This document shows, in pieces, positions 28,749 through 39,064 of a DNA stretch of 64,000 bases. The notes beneath the pieces were generated by a model. That model did no database searches and was not told where the DNA came from. It was given only the letters and a program-made list of their open reading frames with translations. Made by a program: the position numbers and the translations under genes. Source of the stretch: an uncultured Eubacteriales bacterium (GTDB lineage Bacteria > Bacillota > Clostridia > TANB77 > CAG-508). Each line of letters opens with the position of its first letter. The first letter of the stretch is position 1. The stretch covers positions 58,034-122,033 of the forward strand of contig CASEIV010000005.1 of assembly GCA_949288175.1 (NCBI GenBank), read 5' to 3'.

Positions 28749-28778
28749 ATTTCTAATAAATTTAAGGAGGAATTTTTT

Positions 28779-29636
28779 ATGTCTGATATTATGTCATATT
28801 TATTTGAAACAAAAGCAGTAAGATTTTGTGAAGAAAGCAAACCTTTTTGGTATACCTCTGGTAAAATAGGTCCATATTTTATCAATACACATTTTGTTTA
28901 TGGAAGTGAAAAAGATGCAAGTGAACTATTAGCTTTTATTGACGAATGTTTACAAGATAAATCTACCTTACCAGAAAAAGTATTCCAAAAAGTATTAAAA
29001 CAATATAATGAAAATGAAATTTACCATAATGTTATTGATACAATGAAAGATTATATTACCAAAAATATAAATGTTTCAGAAATAGATTATATTTCTGGTG
29101 GAGAAAGAAGAGATTGGTTCTTCTCAAATATGCTTGCTTATCTTTTAGATAAACCTCATATTTCTATTTATAAAGATTTATCAAGTGTTGTTAGTGATAG
29201 TAAATTTGAAAACTCAGAAACAGTAACCAACCTTGAAGGTAAAAAAGTATTACATATTGCTGATTTAGTAACTATTGCTTCTAGCTATATTAGAGCTTGG
29301 ATACCTGCTATTAAAAATATCGGTGGGCAAATGTGCTGGTCTTGTGTGGTTGTTGACCGTATGCAAGGCGGAAAAGAAAAAATTGAAGCACAAGGAGTAA
29401 AAGCTTTTTCTTTAGTTAATGTTGATAATACTTTATTTGAAACAGCTTATAAAAATAAGATTATTAATGAAAATCAATTGGAAATGTTAGAAAAATTCTT
29501 TGAAAATCCTGATGAAACAATGAAACAATTTTTAATCAATCATCCTGATTTCTTAGAAAATGCATTACATGCTGATGAAAAGACAGCTAAGAGAGCCAAA
29601 CTTTTAGTTGATGGAAATTTATATGGGCTTAATTAA
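28779..29636 (+). CDS. Orotate phosphoribosyltransferase-like protein
   Basis: 285 residues, longer than typical PyrE (about 210). Type I phosphoribosyltransferase fold with a distinct signature: FWYTSGKIGPYFINTH (orotate/OMP loop), SGGERRDWFFSN, PHISIYKDL and the PRPP-region VLHIADLVTIASSY, where the usual acidic pair is D-L rather than D-D/E-D. It is divergent from the pyr cluster and supplies the only missing step between PyrD and PyrF in the window, so I take it as the orotate phosphoribosyltransferase; the loop changes make this less than certain. Confidence 0.78.
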   Translation: MSDIMSYLFETKAVRFCEESKPFWYTSGKIGPYFINTHFVYGSEKDASELLAFIDECLQDKSTLPEKVFQKVLKQYNENEIYHNVIDTMKDYITKNINVSEIDYISGGERRDWFFSNMLAYLLDKPHISIYKDLSSVVSDSKFENSETVTNLEGKKVLHIADLVTIASSYIRAWIPAIKNIGGQMCWSCVVVDRMQGGKEKIEAQGVKAFSLVNVDNTLFETAYKNKIINENQLEMLEKFFENPDETMKQFLINHPDFLENALHADEKTAKRAKLLVDGNLYGLN

Positions 29637-29667
29637 TTAGCCCATTTTATTTAATAAATTAGACAAT

Positions 29668-29705
29668 AAAACTTGTATACATTTTGCATACAAGTTTTTT
29701 CTGTG
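29668..29705 (+). terminator. Terminator after the pyrE-like gene
   Basis: AAACTTGTATAC/GCATACAAGTTT with a short loop, then TTTTTTC. Confidence 0.85.
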
Positions 29706-29753
29706 TAACGTTGTTTTTGTTGTATAGAAAAAATAATTGCAATAACATTGCAA

Positions 29754-29891
29754 CTATTCTTCTACTTTTTCAAACATATCTTTTCCAACTCCACATAAAG
29801 GACAAACCCAATCCTCTGGTAAATCTTCAAATTTTACACCTTCTGCTTCATCATCATAAATATATCCACATGCCATACATCTATATTTCAT
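29754..29891 (-). CDS. Rubredoxin (short form)
   Basis: 45 residues from the ATG at 29889-29891, which follows GGAGGTGATAAGG. Two iron-ligand pairs are CMACGYIYD and CPLCGVGKD. It is shorter than the common 52-54 residue type because the loop between the two sites is reduced. A one-electron iron carrier used in anaerobes for oxygen/ROS defence or redox reactions. Monocistronic. Confidence 0.93.
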   Translation of the reverse strand: MKYRCMACGYIYDDEAEGVKFEDLPEDWVCPLCGVGKDMFEKVEE

Positions 29892-29990
29892 CCTTATCAC
29901 CTCCGTATTTATACCAGCATTATACCAACTAAATAACAATTCGTAAATAGTTTTTTATAATTTATTTGTTTTTCTTTTGATTTTTCTTTA

Positions 29991-30055
29991 TTGTATAGAA
30001 AAAATCTGCTTTTATCTTGGCTTTATATAGATTTTTTCGTATACAACAAGGTTAA
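29991..30055. repeat. TATAxGAAAAAATC hairpin repeat, copy 2
   Basis: TTGTATAGAAAAAATCT pairs with AGATTTTTTCGTATACAA; ends CAAGGTTAA. Almost the same as the copy at 17961-18026. Confidence 0.8.
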
Positions 30056-30068
30056 GCTTCTTATATCC

Positions 30069-30130
30069 GTGAAGTACTGCATAGCAGTCTTCACATCTGT
30101 GCGTCGAAATCTTTGATTTCGCTAACGCAC
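30069..30130. other. Two tandem hairpins at the end of the cohesin gene
   Basis: GTGAAG-ACTGC/GCAGT-CTTCAC is followed by GTGCGTCGAAATC/GATTTCGCTAACGCAC. The second overlaps the stop codon of the gene at 30122. With the repeat at 29991-30055 this makes three consecutive stem-loops. Confidence 0.7.
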
Positions 30131-31402
30131 GCTTTTCTTATTTTTATCCGTTTTTTCTTTTTTTATTCTATAAATCACAATAATTACAATGATAATAGAA
30201 AAAATAATATAAATCACAACAAACCATACATTTTCTTTCATATTTTCAATGATATTATGATTACTTTGTTTTTGTTCCTCATCTCCTTCTTCTTGTTCTT
30301 CTAATATTGCATTTAATTTTTGAATATTTACTTTTTGTTCTTCATCTGCTATTTTTTGTTCTTCTTCATTTCTTTTATAAACATTTATTTTATATTGTTT
30401 TGTCGTATATCCATTTTCAGCCATTACCTGAATATTTACTACATTATTTCCATATTGTAGATTTTCTCCACCTGTTACTTCTACTTTTGCATTTTGCTTT
30501 TCTGGTATTGCTAAAATATTTAGATTTTCAGTTGTATTGGAAACAGTGGCATGATATTGGTATATATCATTTGCAAATTCTGGTTCTAACGTTACATTTT
30601 CAATTGCTAGCGTTTCTAAATTGGTATTTGCTTTTTCCAACTCTTTTGTTTTCGTAACAGAAATGGTATATTGTGTTTTACTTGTTTTATCTGGTGAGGT
30701 AACCTCGATAACGATTGTATTTAACCCTTCTTTAAAATTTGTATTCCCACTAATCATTACATCAGCATTTGCATTTTCTGGAATAGCTGTCACTTCTAAA
30801 GCTGATAAATCTTCTGTTAGAAAGTAATATTCTGTTACATCTGGTGAAAATACAGGTGTCATTCCCTCGTGATTTAATCGTAAGTTTTTTAATTTAGAAT
30901 TATTACTGGTTACTTCACTTTCTTCTGAGATTTCAATCGTTTCTGTTTGTGTTTCTTCATTTGCTATGATTTCAATTCCGTCTGTAAAACTCTGTATTTT
31001 CGTACCTTCAGCATTATAAAACTCTCCTTGGATGGCTATATATTCACTTTCAATTTCTTTTACCTTAAATGTGTATTTCACTAATTCACAATTTTGTTTT
31101 GGCTTTTCTCCTCCTGTTTCATCATACCAAACAGTTATCATTTTATTTCCAACCACATTGGTATTTTCTGGTCCTGAAACATATTCTAATAATTCATTAT
31201 TAAAATATATCTGAATATCAAATGCTGCTACATCAATATTTGCTAAATTGATTGTAAAACTAAATTCTTCTCCATTTTTTATTTCTGTATTTGACACATT
31301 CAAATATATACTGTCTTGATTTTCATTTTGCATGGCAAAACTTTTTATACAATTTCCTAAAAGGATTAGTAAAAATACCAAACAAAAAACTATTTTTTTC
31401 AA
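30122..31402 (-). CDS. Membrane-anchored cohesin protein with cadherin-like domains
   Basis: 426 residues. Signal peptide (about 1-24), then a cohesin-like domain (about 30-145) with FDIQIYFNNELLEYVSG and the ITVWYDETGGEKP loop. Two cadherin-like beta-sandwich domains (pfam12733 type) follow at about 170-255 and 260-345, each ending in a T-x-x-Y-x-I/K-V strand. An acidic/glutamine-rich linker leads to one C-terminal membrane helix and a basic tail. There is no LPxTG motif, so it is held by the helix. Cohesins bind dockerins; the next gene upstream encodes one. Likely surface scaffold. Confidence 0.8.
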   Translation of the reverse strand: MKKIVFCLVFLLILLGNCIKSFAMQNENQDSIYLNVSNTEIKNGEEFSFTINLANIDVAAFDIQIYFNNELLEYVSGPENTNVVGNKMITVWYDETGGEKPKQNCELVKYTFKVKEIESEYIAIQGEFYNAEGTKIQSFTDGIEIIANEETQTETIEISEESEVTSNNSKLKNLRLNHEGMTPVFSPDVTEYYFLTEDLSALEVTAIPENANADVMISGNTNFKEGLNTIVIEVTSPDKTSKTQYTISVTKTKELEKANTNLETLAIENVTLEPEFANDIYQYHATVSNTTENLNILAIPEKQNAKVEVTGGENLQYGNNVVNIQVMAENGYTTKQYKINVYKRNEEEQKIADEEQKVNIQKLNAILEEQEEGDEEQKQSNHNIIENMKENVWFVVIYIIFSIIIVIIVIYRIKKEKTDKNKKSVR

Positions 31403-31450
31403 AATATATCCTCCCCATAATTTCTTTTTTTAGTTGTAAAATTTCTACAA

Positions 31451-33727
31451 TCATTGTACAATCTGCTTTAATCCAAGTATATGTCTTTGAATTAGCAACA
31501 AATCCACTGATGTTGGTTTTTTTCCATTTTTGTTAATATTTCCCGCTTTTTGAGATAGAAAATCTAATTCCTCTAATTCTAATATATGTCTTTGTAATTT
31601 TAATAAGTCTACACTATTGATTTTTCCATTTCCATCAACATCTCCATAAATGATAATTTCAAATTCTGCGACTAAGATTTGATTGTCTGTATTTGTATAA
31701 ATCTGAACTTTTGAACCAGTTCCTACCAAATTTTGATTTTGTAATATATTTCCTGACTTATCTACAATTTGTACTTGATATTTCTCACTCACAAAAATAT
31801 TTTCTAATAATTTTTCTGCTATTCTATTTTCTTCTTCAATACCACTGATTTCATTTCCATTCACTCGTATATTTCCAGTAAACTTTAAGTCCTCTTCTGC
31901 TATTTTTTCTATGACATTTACTTGTATTGACTGGCTAATATCTTCATCTTCCTCTGAAAAAACCTGTATATTCGTATTTCCTGTTTGAAGTGCTGTCATG
32001 AGACCATTTTCATCAACGCTCACAACATTAGTATTTTCAGATACATATTGTACTATTTTATTATTGGCATCATCTGGTTCAATATTGGCAACAATTTGAT
32101 ATTGTTCTCCTTCTTGCAAAGTAATTGTTTCTACATTTACTTCTATTCCTGTAACTTTACTATATACTTCTATATCTATACTGGACTGTACACCATTTGA
32201 GATAGCTCGCACAGTAATGGTTGCTTTTCCAGAAGATACACCATATAGATTTCCCTTACTATCTACTTTTACAATTTTCTCATTACTAGAACTATATTCT
32301 ACCCTCTGGTCTTCTGCTTCTTTTGGATAAATTTCTATCTTTAATTTACCAATTTCATTTTTTTGAATAACAGGATTGTCAACTGACACTTTTATTTCTT
32401 CTACCTCAATTTCTGGTAATTCTTCTACATAATTTTGAAAAACATACCCTACGATTCCATTTTCTAAAATCACTCTATCCCATAATTCTCCATTTTGCTT
32501 TCCTTTTGCAATTCTTGTCATCGTTTCATTTTTAGAAACATTCGTTATTTTTTCATAACTTGTACTCGGACCACTTCTTACATTTAAAGTGGTTTCTACA
32601 TTCGCATACACCTTAGTATTATCTTCCTCATAGTCTGACGGATTAATTGCTGGACTTTCTTCTTGTATTTCAGGCATGCTATCATATACAGGGATAATAA
32701 AATTAATATTTAAATCTAGTAAATTACTATTGGCATATCCTTTATAGATGATATTAGATTCACTATATGGTGCTAATACATTTGTCATATATTGATGCCA
32801 AAATAATTCTCCATTATTTGTATCATGGACATGGAATTTTTGTAAGTAAATTGTGTTTTGTCCAATATTGATATAACTTGAGCCAATAAAAATACCTCCG
32901 CCAGTAATGGCTCTTTCTTTCGTATTCCAAGGAATTAAATATTTTGTTTTAGTGGCTTCACTTGCTCCCTTTCCATCTCTTGCATATTTTAGTCCATTGA
33001 TAATCGCTCCCATCGGTTCTGAAGAACTGGTGGCTCCTATATTATAGAAATTATATAATCCTTCATATCCTACTACTTTTCCACTGATGGAACTATGAGA
33101 TAAAAATGGTCCCACTTCCTGCTTAATTCTAGAAGCCAAGTGATAAGAACTTACTTTTGACTGAATACCTGCATTATATATTAAATCTGAATATTTTTTA
33201 TTCATCGTTACAGTACTTCCATTTGAAGTTAAGTAACTAACAATTTGATTATAAAATTCTGTACCATATAGTATTTTTTCAATTCCATCTACTGAATTGC
33301 TACTACTATTAAAAGATAATTCTTCAAATTGAAAAATTCTTGACTCATTTAAAAAATTTCGTGGATCCATTGTGTAGAGTAATGATTGTTTTGAACAATC
33401 TACCCAACCTGCATCTACCTCTACATTGTATTCTCCTGGATTGGTATTTTTCCATCTATCATGATAAGATTTGGGTACTAAATTTTTTCCAAATATATTT
33501 TCATTTTGAATCACATAATCCCAATCTAAATTTGTATACAAAGCAGTAAATGTCCAATTCGGATGATTCTTTTTCAACTCTTCTAAATACGGCTGATAAC
33601 TTTTCGGAAAGTTTTCAATCCCATCTACTATATTCACAGCTTGTACATTTTTTTTACTAAATGCATATATCGTTAGAAGAATAACGAAAATAATACATAT
33701 ACTATATCCAAAAATCTTCTTTATCAT
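31451..33727 (-). CDS. Secreted glucosaminidase-like protein with SH3, Ig-like and dockerin domains
   Basis: 758 residues. Signal/anchor helix (about 5-28), then a LytB-like N-acetylglucosaminidase region (about 40-310) with ASRIKQEVGPF and YNFYNIGATSSS, an SH3 domain (about 370-435, LNVRSGPSTSYEKI), two bacterial Ig-like (Big_2) domains (about 445-610), and a C-terminal dockerin with GDVDGNGKINSVDLLKLQ and a second, weaker NINKNGKKPTSVDLL repeat. The first calcium loop is canonical; the second lacks some ligands. It should cleave peptidoglycan and dock to a cohesin. Located between the two cohesin genes. Confidence 0.83.
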   Translation of the reverse strand: MIKKIFGYSICIIFVILLTIYAFSKKNVQAVNIVDGIENFPKSYQPYLEELKKNHPNWTFTALYTNLDWDYVIQNENIFGKNLVPKSYHDRWKNTNPGEYNVEVDAGWVDCSKQSLLYTMDPRNFLNESRIFQFEELSFNSSSNSVDGIEKILYGTEFYNQIVSYLTSNGSTVTMNKKYSDLIYNAGIQSKVSSYHLASRIKQEVGPFLSHSSISGKVVGYEGLYNFYNIGATSSSEPMGAIINGLKYARDGKGASEATKTKYLIPWNTKERAITGGGIFIGSSYINIGQNTIYLQKFHVHDTNNGELFWHQYMTNVLAPYSESNIIYKGYANSNLLDLNINFIIPVYDSMPEIQEESPAINPSDYEEDNTKVYANVETTLNVRSGPSTSYEKITNVSKNETMTRIAKGKQNGELWDRVILENGIVGYVFQNYVEELPEIEVEEIKVSVDNPVIQKNEIGKLKIEIYPKEAEDQRVEYSSSNEKIVKVDSKGNLYGVSSGKATITVRAISNGVQSSIDIEVYSKVTGIEVNVETITLQEGEQYQIVANIEPDDANNKIVQYVSENTNVVSVDENGLMTALQTGNTNIQVFSEEDEDISQSIQVNVIEKIAEEDLKFTGNIRVNGNEISGIEEENRIAEKLLENIFVSEKYQVQIVDKSGNILQNQNLVGTGSKVQIYTNTDNQILVAEFEIIIYGDVDGNGKINSVDLLKLQRHILELEELDFLSQKAGNINKNGKKPTSVDLLLIQRHILGLKQIVQ

Positions 33728-33845
33728 AAACTGCTCCTTTTATGTAATGATTATTTATCTTTATGAATTAAAGGTTAAAAGTTTATATATTCCTTTCGAA
33801 TAAATGACGATGTGATTCGAGTACTTGTAGCCTTTCTTATAAGAA

Positions 33846-33982
33846 CAATAGAGGGATTTTTTGAGCATTTTCTCTATTCATTACACTTTAAATCCCTCGT
33901 TATTGCTCGGTTCCAATTTTACCTAGTAAAATTGTGTGCAAATTTTTGATGTTATAGGAAAATCTTTGATTTTTTTATAACA
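33846..33982. other. Intergenic hairpins between the sortase and the dockerin gene
   Basis: Stem 1: CAATAGAGGGATTT with AAATCCCTCGTTATTG (33846-33905). Stem 2: TGTTATAGGAAAATC with GATTTTTTTATAACA (33950-33982), which resembles the TATAxGAAAAAATC repeat family and sits at the sortase stop. The rest of the 262-base gap shows nothing I can name. Confidence 0.6.
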
Positions 33983-33989
33983 AATTATT

Positions 33990-34655
33990 TTATATTTTAA
34001 CTGCCTTTACAATAATTCTTTTAGAAGAATCTGTCGTACAGGTAATTAAAGTCACTTCTATTCTTCCATTTGTTTTTTGTGATAAACATTGTGTTTCATC
34101 TGGTTCTACAGTTTCCACTAAATATACTTTGTAAATACCTTCATGTCCATTATTATCTATCAATGTAAAGGTATCTCCAATAGATAATTTTTTTAAATCA
34201 TGAAACATATTGTTTGTTATATAATTGTGTCCCGCTATGCAGAAATTCCCTACCTCATTAGGATTTCCTCCATAAAATTTCGTCACAGATACACCTAATG
34301 CTTGATTGCTATATTCAGAAATAACATAGGTTTCCAAGTCTATTTTGGGTATTTTTAATTTGGCAATCACAGGATATCCTTTATATGTTGCCAAAATGCT
34401 ATCTTCACTCTGGTCGAAACTTGTATCTTGTGTAGTATTTTCATCATCCAAAATTGTATTTTCTTCTTGTATCCTATTTCTTGTATTTACATTCTCTGTA
34501 CTTACAAAACTTATTTGTGGTTGCTCATCTCCATTTTTTGTTTCTTTCTCTGCTATCCATTGTTTAGTAACTATAAAAATGATAATGATTAAGAAGATAG
34601 CAAGCATGATTAAAATTATTCTGTTTTTTCTATCTTTTCTATCTTTTGTTTGCAA
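33990..34655 (-). CDS. Sortase, membrane anchored
   Basis: 221 residues with a TTG start at 34653-34655 (AAGGA 8 bases upstream). Basic N-terminus and one membrane helix (about 12-30), acidic linker, then the sortase barrel: CIAGHNYI (His), TLITCTTD (Cys) and SSKRIIVKA (Arg). It starts 12 bases after the LPKTG cohesin gene, so that protein is the obvious substrate. The catalytic region is close in sequence to the sortases at 2677 and 54934. Confidence 0.9.
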   Translation of the reverse strand: MQTKDRKDRKNRIILIMLAIFLIIIIFIVTKQWIAEKETKNGDEQPQISFVSTENVNTRNRIQEENTILDDENTTQDTSFDQSEDSILATYKGYPVIAKLKIPKIDLETYVISEYSNQALGVSVTKFYGGNPNEVGNFCIAGHNYITNNMFHDLKKLSIGDTFTLIDNNGHEGIYKVYLVETVEPDETQCLSQKTNGRIEVTLITCTTDSSKRIIVKAVKI

Positions 34656-34667
34656 CTTAAATTCCTT

Positions 34668-35720
34668 CTATTTATTCTTTTTGTTCATACTAATATATAA
34701 AGAAGTACTCATAATAGCTATCACAATGACAACTATTGGAATATATAAATTGATACCTGTTTTTGGCAATTGTGTTGGTAAGTTTTCTTCTATTGTATTT
34801 GTCATATTTTCTTCTACTGTTCCTTCTGGTTCATTTTCTGGTATTTCCTCTTCTGGTGGTGTCGTTTCTGTATCTATTACAGTAACCGTAAATGTATTTT
34901 CTGCAATAACTGCATCTGAATTATCTCTATCAATTAGTTTAAAAGTAAGTGTATATTCTCCTGCTTTATCAAAAATACCTCTAAGACTTAATATTTTATT
35001 GACATTTTGTCCACCAATTGCATAACCAGATGGGTCACCCCAACCACTATCTATTATGTCATATTCTGTCTGTGTTTCATCTGTTCCTTTTAATTGTACA
35101 TTTCCTCCATCAGGAGTTGTTGCTTCTGCTATAATTCTAGCATGGTCATAATTTTTTCCCATAGCAGATGTTAATGAAAGTATCATTTCTTTTTCTTCGT
35201 TTATAATTGGTCCACCTGTGTAAGATAAATCAAATTTGTAATCTTCATATCTTGGCTCTACCACAATATTTTTCTCCAAAGCAATCGTAATATCATCATA
35301 ATTTTCACTAGCATCTGGATTTGCTAATCCTTCTGCAGTTACTGCTAAATCTGTTGGATTAGATGTCATAATTCCTTCTTTTGCTCTAAAAGTGATGCTC
35401 ATACTTTCTTTTGGATTTGTTCCTCCTGTTGAATCATAAAAAACAACTCTTACTCTTGTTCCATTATCATTTGGTGTTCCACCATCTGTTTCTACATATT
35501 CTAACAAATTGTTATCATATGCGATATCAAAGGTATATGCTCCTAATGGCTTTCCAAAGGTAATGGTAAGAGTTATGGTATCTCCTGGATTTACTGTATC
35601 TTTATTGGTAGCTATTTCTATATCATCTAATGCTGCTGCTTGTGCTGGATTTGGATTGAATACTAGTATAAAAGTAAATAATATTGATAAAATAAGTATT
35701 GTATTAAATATTTTTTTCAT
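34668..35720 (-). CDS. LPKTG-anchored cohesin-domain surface protein
   Basis: 350 residues. Signal peptide (about 1-29, ending A-Q-A-A-A), a cohesin domain (about 30-150) with FDIAYDNNLLEYVET and FYDSTGGTNPKESMS, a second beta domain of unknown type (about 160-280), a proline/glutamate-rich linker, and a cell-wall sorting signal: LPKTG, a hydrophobic helix and KKNK. It should be attached to peptidoglycan by the adjacent sortase and present its cohesin for a dockerin protein. First gene of the surface locus; GGAGG upstream. Confidence 0.87.
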   Translation of the reverse strand: MKKIFNTILILSILFTFILVFNPNPAQAAALDDIEIATNKDTVNPGDTITLTITFGKPLGAYTFDIAYDNNLLEYVETDGGTPNDNGTRVRVVFYDSTGGTNPKESMSITFRAKEGIMTSNPTDLAVTAEGLANPDASENYDDITIALEKNIVVEPRYEDYKFDLSYTGGPIINEEKEMILSLTSAMGKNYDHARIIAEATTPDGGNVQLKGTDETQTEYDIIDSGWGDPSGYAIGGQNVNKILSLRGIFDKAGEYTLTFKLIDRDNSDAVIAENTFTVTVIDTETTPPEEEIPENEPEGTVEENMTNTIEENLPTQLPKTGINLYIPIVVIVIAIMSTSLYISMNKKNK

Positions 35721-35809
35721 TTTTTTAATTTCCTCCTTTTCATTTTGTATTATTAGTATGTCTCTTTTTGATATTTTTATTAAATTTTGAAAAAGAAGAA
35801 ATTTCCAAT

Positions 35810-35991
35810 GTTCATTAGGTGATGATTTTGAGGACGGAGTGATTTGAGGTGATTTTGGGGACGGAGTAAAAAGTCATCATTATGATTAAAAATATTTATT
35901 TAATTGAATTATTAAATAAAATGATGACTTTTTACTCCGTCCCCAAAATCACCTCAAATCACTCCGTCCCCAAAATCATCACCCAATGAAC
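35810..35991. repeat. Large palindrome with duplicated GGGGACGGAGT units
   Basis: Arms of about 75 bases are nearly perfect complements. Each contains GATTTTGGGGACGGAGT twice (one copy has GAGGACGG). The centre is A/T. Between the divergent LPKTG gene and asnS. Confidence 0.85.
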
Positions 35992-36007
35992 AAATTTTCA
36001 AAAACTG

Positions 36008-36036
36008 TTGTATTTCTAAGCATTTTAGGATATAAT
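36008..36036 (+). promoter_or_regulatory. asnS promoter
   Basis: TTGTAT, 17 bases, TATAAT (36031-36036), about 65 bases before the asnS start. Confidence 0.7.
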
Positions 36037-36100
36037 TACTTTGTTAATTTTGATTTTAATTTTAAAATGTTTAAAAACATATTTCAAATGGAGGATTTTT

Positions 36101-37492
36101 ATGAAAAAACTAGTAATTAAAGATTTATATAAAAACACAAATGAATATAAAGATAAAGAAATCACACTAGAAGGATGGGTAAGAACGATTCGTGATTCTA
36201 AAACTTTTGGATTTATTGAATTAAATGATGGTTCTTTTTTCAAAAATGTACAAATTGTATTTAGTGATAAATTAGATAACTTTGCTGAGATTGCTAAATT
36301 ATCTATCAGTTCTTCTATCAAAGTAACTGGTACTTTTATCATAACCGAAAATGCAAAGCAACCTTTTGAAATACAAGCCAGCAAAATAGAAATTTTAAAT
36401 TTATGTGATTTAGAATATCCTCTTCAAAAGAAAAGACATTCTTTTGAATATTTAAGAACCATTTCACATCTTCGTCCTAGAACCAATACTTTTAATGCTG
36501 TCTTTAGAGTAAGAAGTGTATTTGCATATGCTATTCATAAATTTTTTCAAGAAAGAGGATTTGTCTATGTACATACTCCTATTTTGACTTCTAGTGATGC
36601 AGAAGGTGCAGGAGAAATGTTTAATGTCAATTCTTTTGACCTTACAGATGTACCAAAAACAGAAGATGGACAAGTAGATTATTCTAAAGACTTTTTTGGA
36701 AAGCCTGCACATTTAACTGTAAGTGGTCAATTAAATGCAGAAACTTATGCAACTGCTTTTAGAAATGTATATACCTTTGGTCCAACATTTAGAGCAGAAA
36801 ATTCAAATACGGTAAAACATGCTGCTGAATTTTGGATGATTGAACCAGAAATTTGTTTTGCTGATTTAAATGATGATATGGATTTAGCAGAAGAAATGCT
36901 TAAATATACGTTTTCTTATGTTTTAGAACATTGCAAAGAAGAAATGGCATTCTTTAATAACTTTGTTGATAAAGGATTATTAGAGAGATTAAATAATGTC
37001 ATTCATTCTGACTTTGCTAGAATTTCTTATACAGATGCAATTAAAGAATTAGAAAAAGCAAATGACAAATTTGAATTTAAAGTATCTTGGGGTGTTGATT
37101 TACAAACAGAACATGAAAGATATCTTTGTGAGCAAGTTTTCAAAAAGCCTGTTTTTGTAACAGATTATCCAATGGATATTAAAGCTTTTTATATGAAACA
37201 AAATCCAGATGGAAAAACGGTTGCAGCTGCTGACTTGCTAGCTCCTGGAATTGGAGAAATCATTGGTGGCAGCCAAAGAGAAGAAGATTATGATAAATTG
37301 GTAGCTAGAATGAAAGAACTAAACATGGATATAGATAGTTACAACTGGTATTTGGATTTAAGAAAATATGGTAGTTGTGACCATGCTGGTTTTGGTCTAG
37401 GTTTTGAAAGAGCCATTATGTATTTAACTGGTATGCAAAATATTCGTGATGTCATTCCATTCCCTAGAACACCTAAAAATTGTGAATTTTAA
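36101..37492 (+). CDS. asnS: Asparaginyl-tRNA synthetase
   Basis: 463 residues from the ATG at 36101 (GGAGG 8 bases upstream). OB-fold anticodon domain (about 20-110, [21 protein letters not shown]), then the class II catalytic core: motif 2 region [13 protein letters not shown] and motif 3 [15 protein letters not shown]. It charges tRNA-Asn directly. Followed by a bidirectional terminator. Confidence 0.96.
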   Translation: MKKLVIKDLYKNTNEYKDKEITLEGWVRTIRDSKTFGFIELNDGSFFKNVQIVFSDKLDNFAEIAKLSISSSIKVTGTFIITENAKQPFEIQASKIEILNLCDLEYPLQKKRHSFEYLRTISHLRPRTNTFNAVFRVRSVFAYAIHKFFQERGFVYVHTPILTSSDAEGAGEMFNVNSFDLTDVPKTEDGQVDYSKDFFGKPAHLTVSGQLNAETYATAFRNVYTFGPTFRAENSNTVKHAAEFWMIEPEICFADLNDDMDLAEEMLKYTFSYVLEHCKEEMAFFNNFVDKGLLERLNNVIHSDFARISYTDAIKELEKANDKFEFKVSWGVDLQTEHERYLCEQVFKKPVFVTDYPMDIKAFYMKQNPDGKTVAAADLLAPGIGEIIGGSQREEDYDKLVARMKELNMDIDSYNWYLDLRKYGSCDHAGFGLGFERAIMYLTGMQNIRDVIPFPRTPKNCEF

Positions 37493-37501
37493 ATAGAAAC
37501 C

Positions 37502-37540
37502 AAAAATCTCTAATAGAAATCTATTAGAGATTTTTTATAC
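37502..37540. terminator. Bidirectional terminator between asnS and proS
   Basis: AAAATCTCTAATAG/CTATTAGAGATTTTTT with a short loop. Confidence 0.85.
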
Positions 37541-37584
37541 TATTTAAATTAAATCGTTATCGTCTTTTTATTATATATTCCATT

Positions 37585-39024
37585 TTAATATTGTCTTCCC
37601 CAAACCACCATTTTCGTTGCTGGTTTACCACAACATACACAAGTATCTCCTAAATGTTCCTGTTCAAAAGGCATACATCTTGATGGAGCTCCTGTTTCTT
37701 CTTTTACTTTATCTTCACATTCTTGGCTTCCACACCACATGGTTTTTACAAATCCTTGATTTTCTTCTAAGTTTTTCTTTAATTCTTCCATATTGTGTGC
37801 AATTGTTGTTTTTTCTTCCATTCTCTTTTTACATACATCATACATAGATGTTTGAATATCTTTTAATAATTGATCTAATTTCTCTTCAATTTCCTCTAAT
37901 TTTACAGAAATCTTTTCTGAAGTATCTCTTCTAACTAGAAGTGCTTCTCCATTTTCTATATCTCTAGGTCCCATTTCAATTCTAACTGGTACCCCTCTCA
38001 TTTCCCAATCATTAAATTTATATCCTACTGAATAGTTATCTCTATCGTCTAATTTCATTCTGAATTTTTTACTTAGTTTTTCTTTTAATTTATTCGCTTC
38101 TTCTAACACACCTTCTTTTTGTTGTGCAATTGGTACAATGACTGCTTGAATTGGTGCAACAAGTGGTGGCAATTTTAATCCTCTGTTATCTCCATGAGCC
38201 ATAATAACTGCTCCAATTAATCTTGTACTAATTCCCCATGATGTTTGATATGCATATTCTTGTTCTCCATTTTTATTTTGGAATTTTACATCAAATGGTT
38301 TTGTAAAGTTTTGTCCAAAATAGTGAGATGTTCCACCTTGTAAAGCTCTACCATCATGCATTAATGTTTCTACTGTATAAGTTGCTTCTGCTCCTGCAAA
38401 CTGTTCTTTTTTTGTTTTTTGTCCTTTTAATACTGGTATTGCTAATAGATTTTCAATAACATCTGCATATACCTCTAACATATCCATTGTAAATTGTTTT
38501 GCTTCTTCAGCAGTTTCATGAATCGTATGTCCTTCTTGCCATAAAAATTCCCTTGAACGTAAAAATGGTCTTGTTTCTTTTTCCCATCTTAACACACTAC
38601 ACCATTGATTATACAAAAATGGTAAATCTCTCCATGAACTTAACCATTTTGAATACATCGTAGAAAAAATGGTTTCTGAAGTAGGTCTTACACATAATCT
38701 TTCTTCTAATTTTTCTCCTCCACCAATCGTTACCCATGCAACTTCTGGTGCAAATCCTTCTACATGGTCTTTTTCCTTATTTAGTAAACTCTCTGGAATT
38801 AATACTGGCATAGAAATATTTTTTACACCATGTTCTTTAAATTTTTCATCAGCATATTTTTGGATATTTTCCCATATGGCATATCCATAAGGTCTAATAG
38901 CAACAAATCCTTTCACATCTGTATAATCTGCTAATTCTGCTTTCAACACAATGTCTGTATACCATTGTGGAAAATTTTCATCTATATTCGTAATATCCTT
39001 TACAAATTGTTTATCATTTTTCAT
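37585..39024 (-). CDS. proS: Prolyl-tRNA synthetase, type 3 (archaeal/eukaryal type)
   Basis: 479 residues; no editing insertion. Class II motifs [17 protein letters not shown] (motif 2 area), [12 protein letters not shown], and the C-terminal zinc-like domain with cysteines in WCGSQECED and CVCCGKPA and the terminal WGRQY. This short type is common in Clostridia and gut Firmicutes. It charges tRNA-Pro. Confidence 0.96.
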   Translation of the reverse strand: MKNDKQFVKDITNIDENFPQWYTDIVLKAELADYTDVKGFVAIRPYGYAIWENIQKYADEKFKEHGVKNISMPVLIPESLLNKEKDHVEGFAPEVAWVTIGGGEKLEERLCVRPTSETIFSTMYSKWLSSWRDLPFLYNQWCSVLRWEKETRPFLRSREFLWQEGHTIHETAEEAKQFTMDMLEVYADVIENLLAIPVLKGQKTKKEQFAGAEATYTVETLMHDGRALQGGTSHYFGQNFTKPFDVKFQNKNGEQEYAYQTSWGISTRLIGAVIMAHGDNRGLKLPPLVAPIQAVIVPIAQQKEGVLEEANKLKEKLSKKFRMKLDDRDNYSVGYKFNDWEMRGVPVRIEMGPRDIENGEALLVRRDTSEKISVKLEEIEEKLDQLLKDIQTSMYDVCKKRMEEKTTIAHNMEELKKNLEENQGFVKTMWCGSQECEDKVKEETGAPSRCMPFEQEHLGDTCVCCGKPATKMVVWGRQY

Positions 39025-39064
39025 AATTCAAATCTCTCCTCATATTAAAATTTTATTTTTTAAA

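Noticed and set aside
29754..29891. Truncated rubredoxin
   Set aside because: Both cysteine pairs and both ends are present; it is a natural short form.
35810..35991. Insertion sequence
   Set aside because: Long inverted arms but no transposase frame; a non-autonomous palindrome is the most that can be said.
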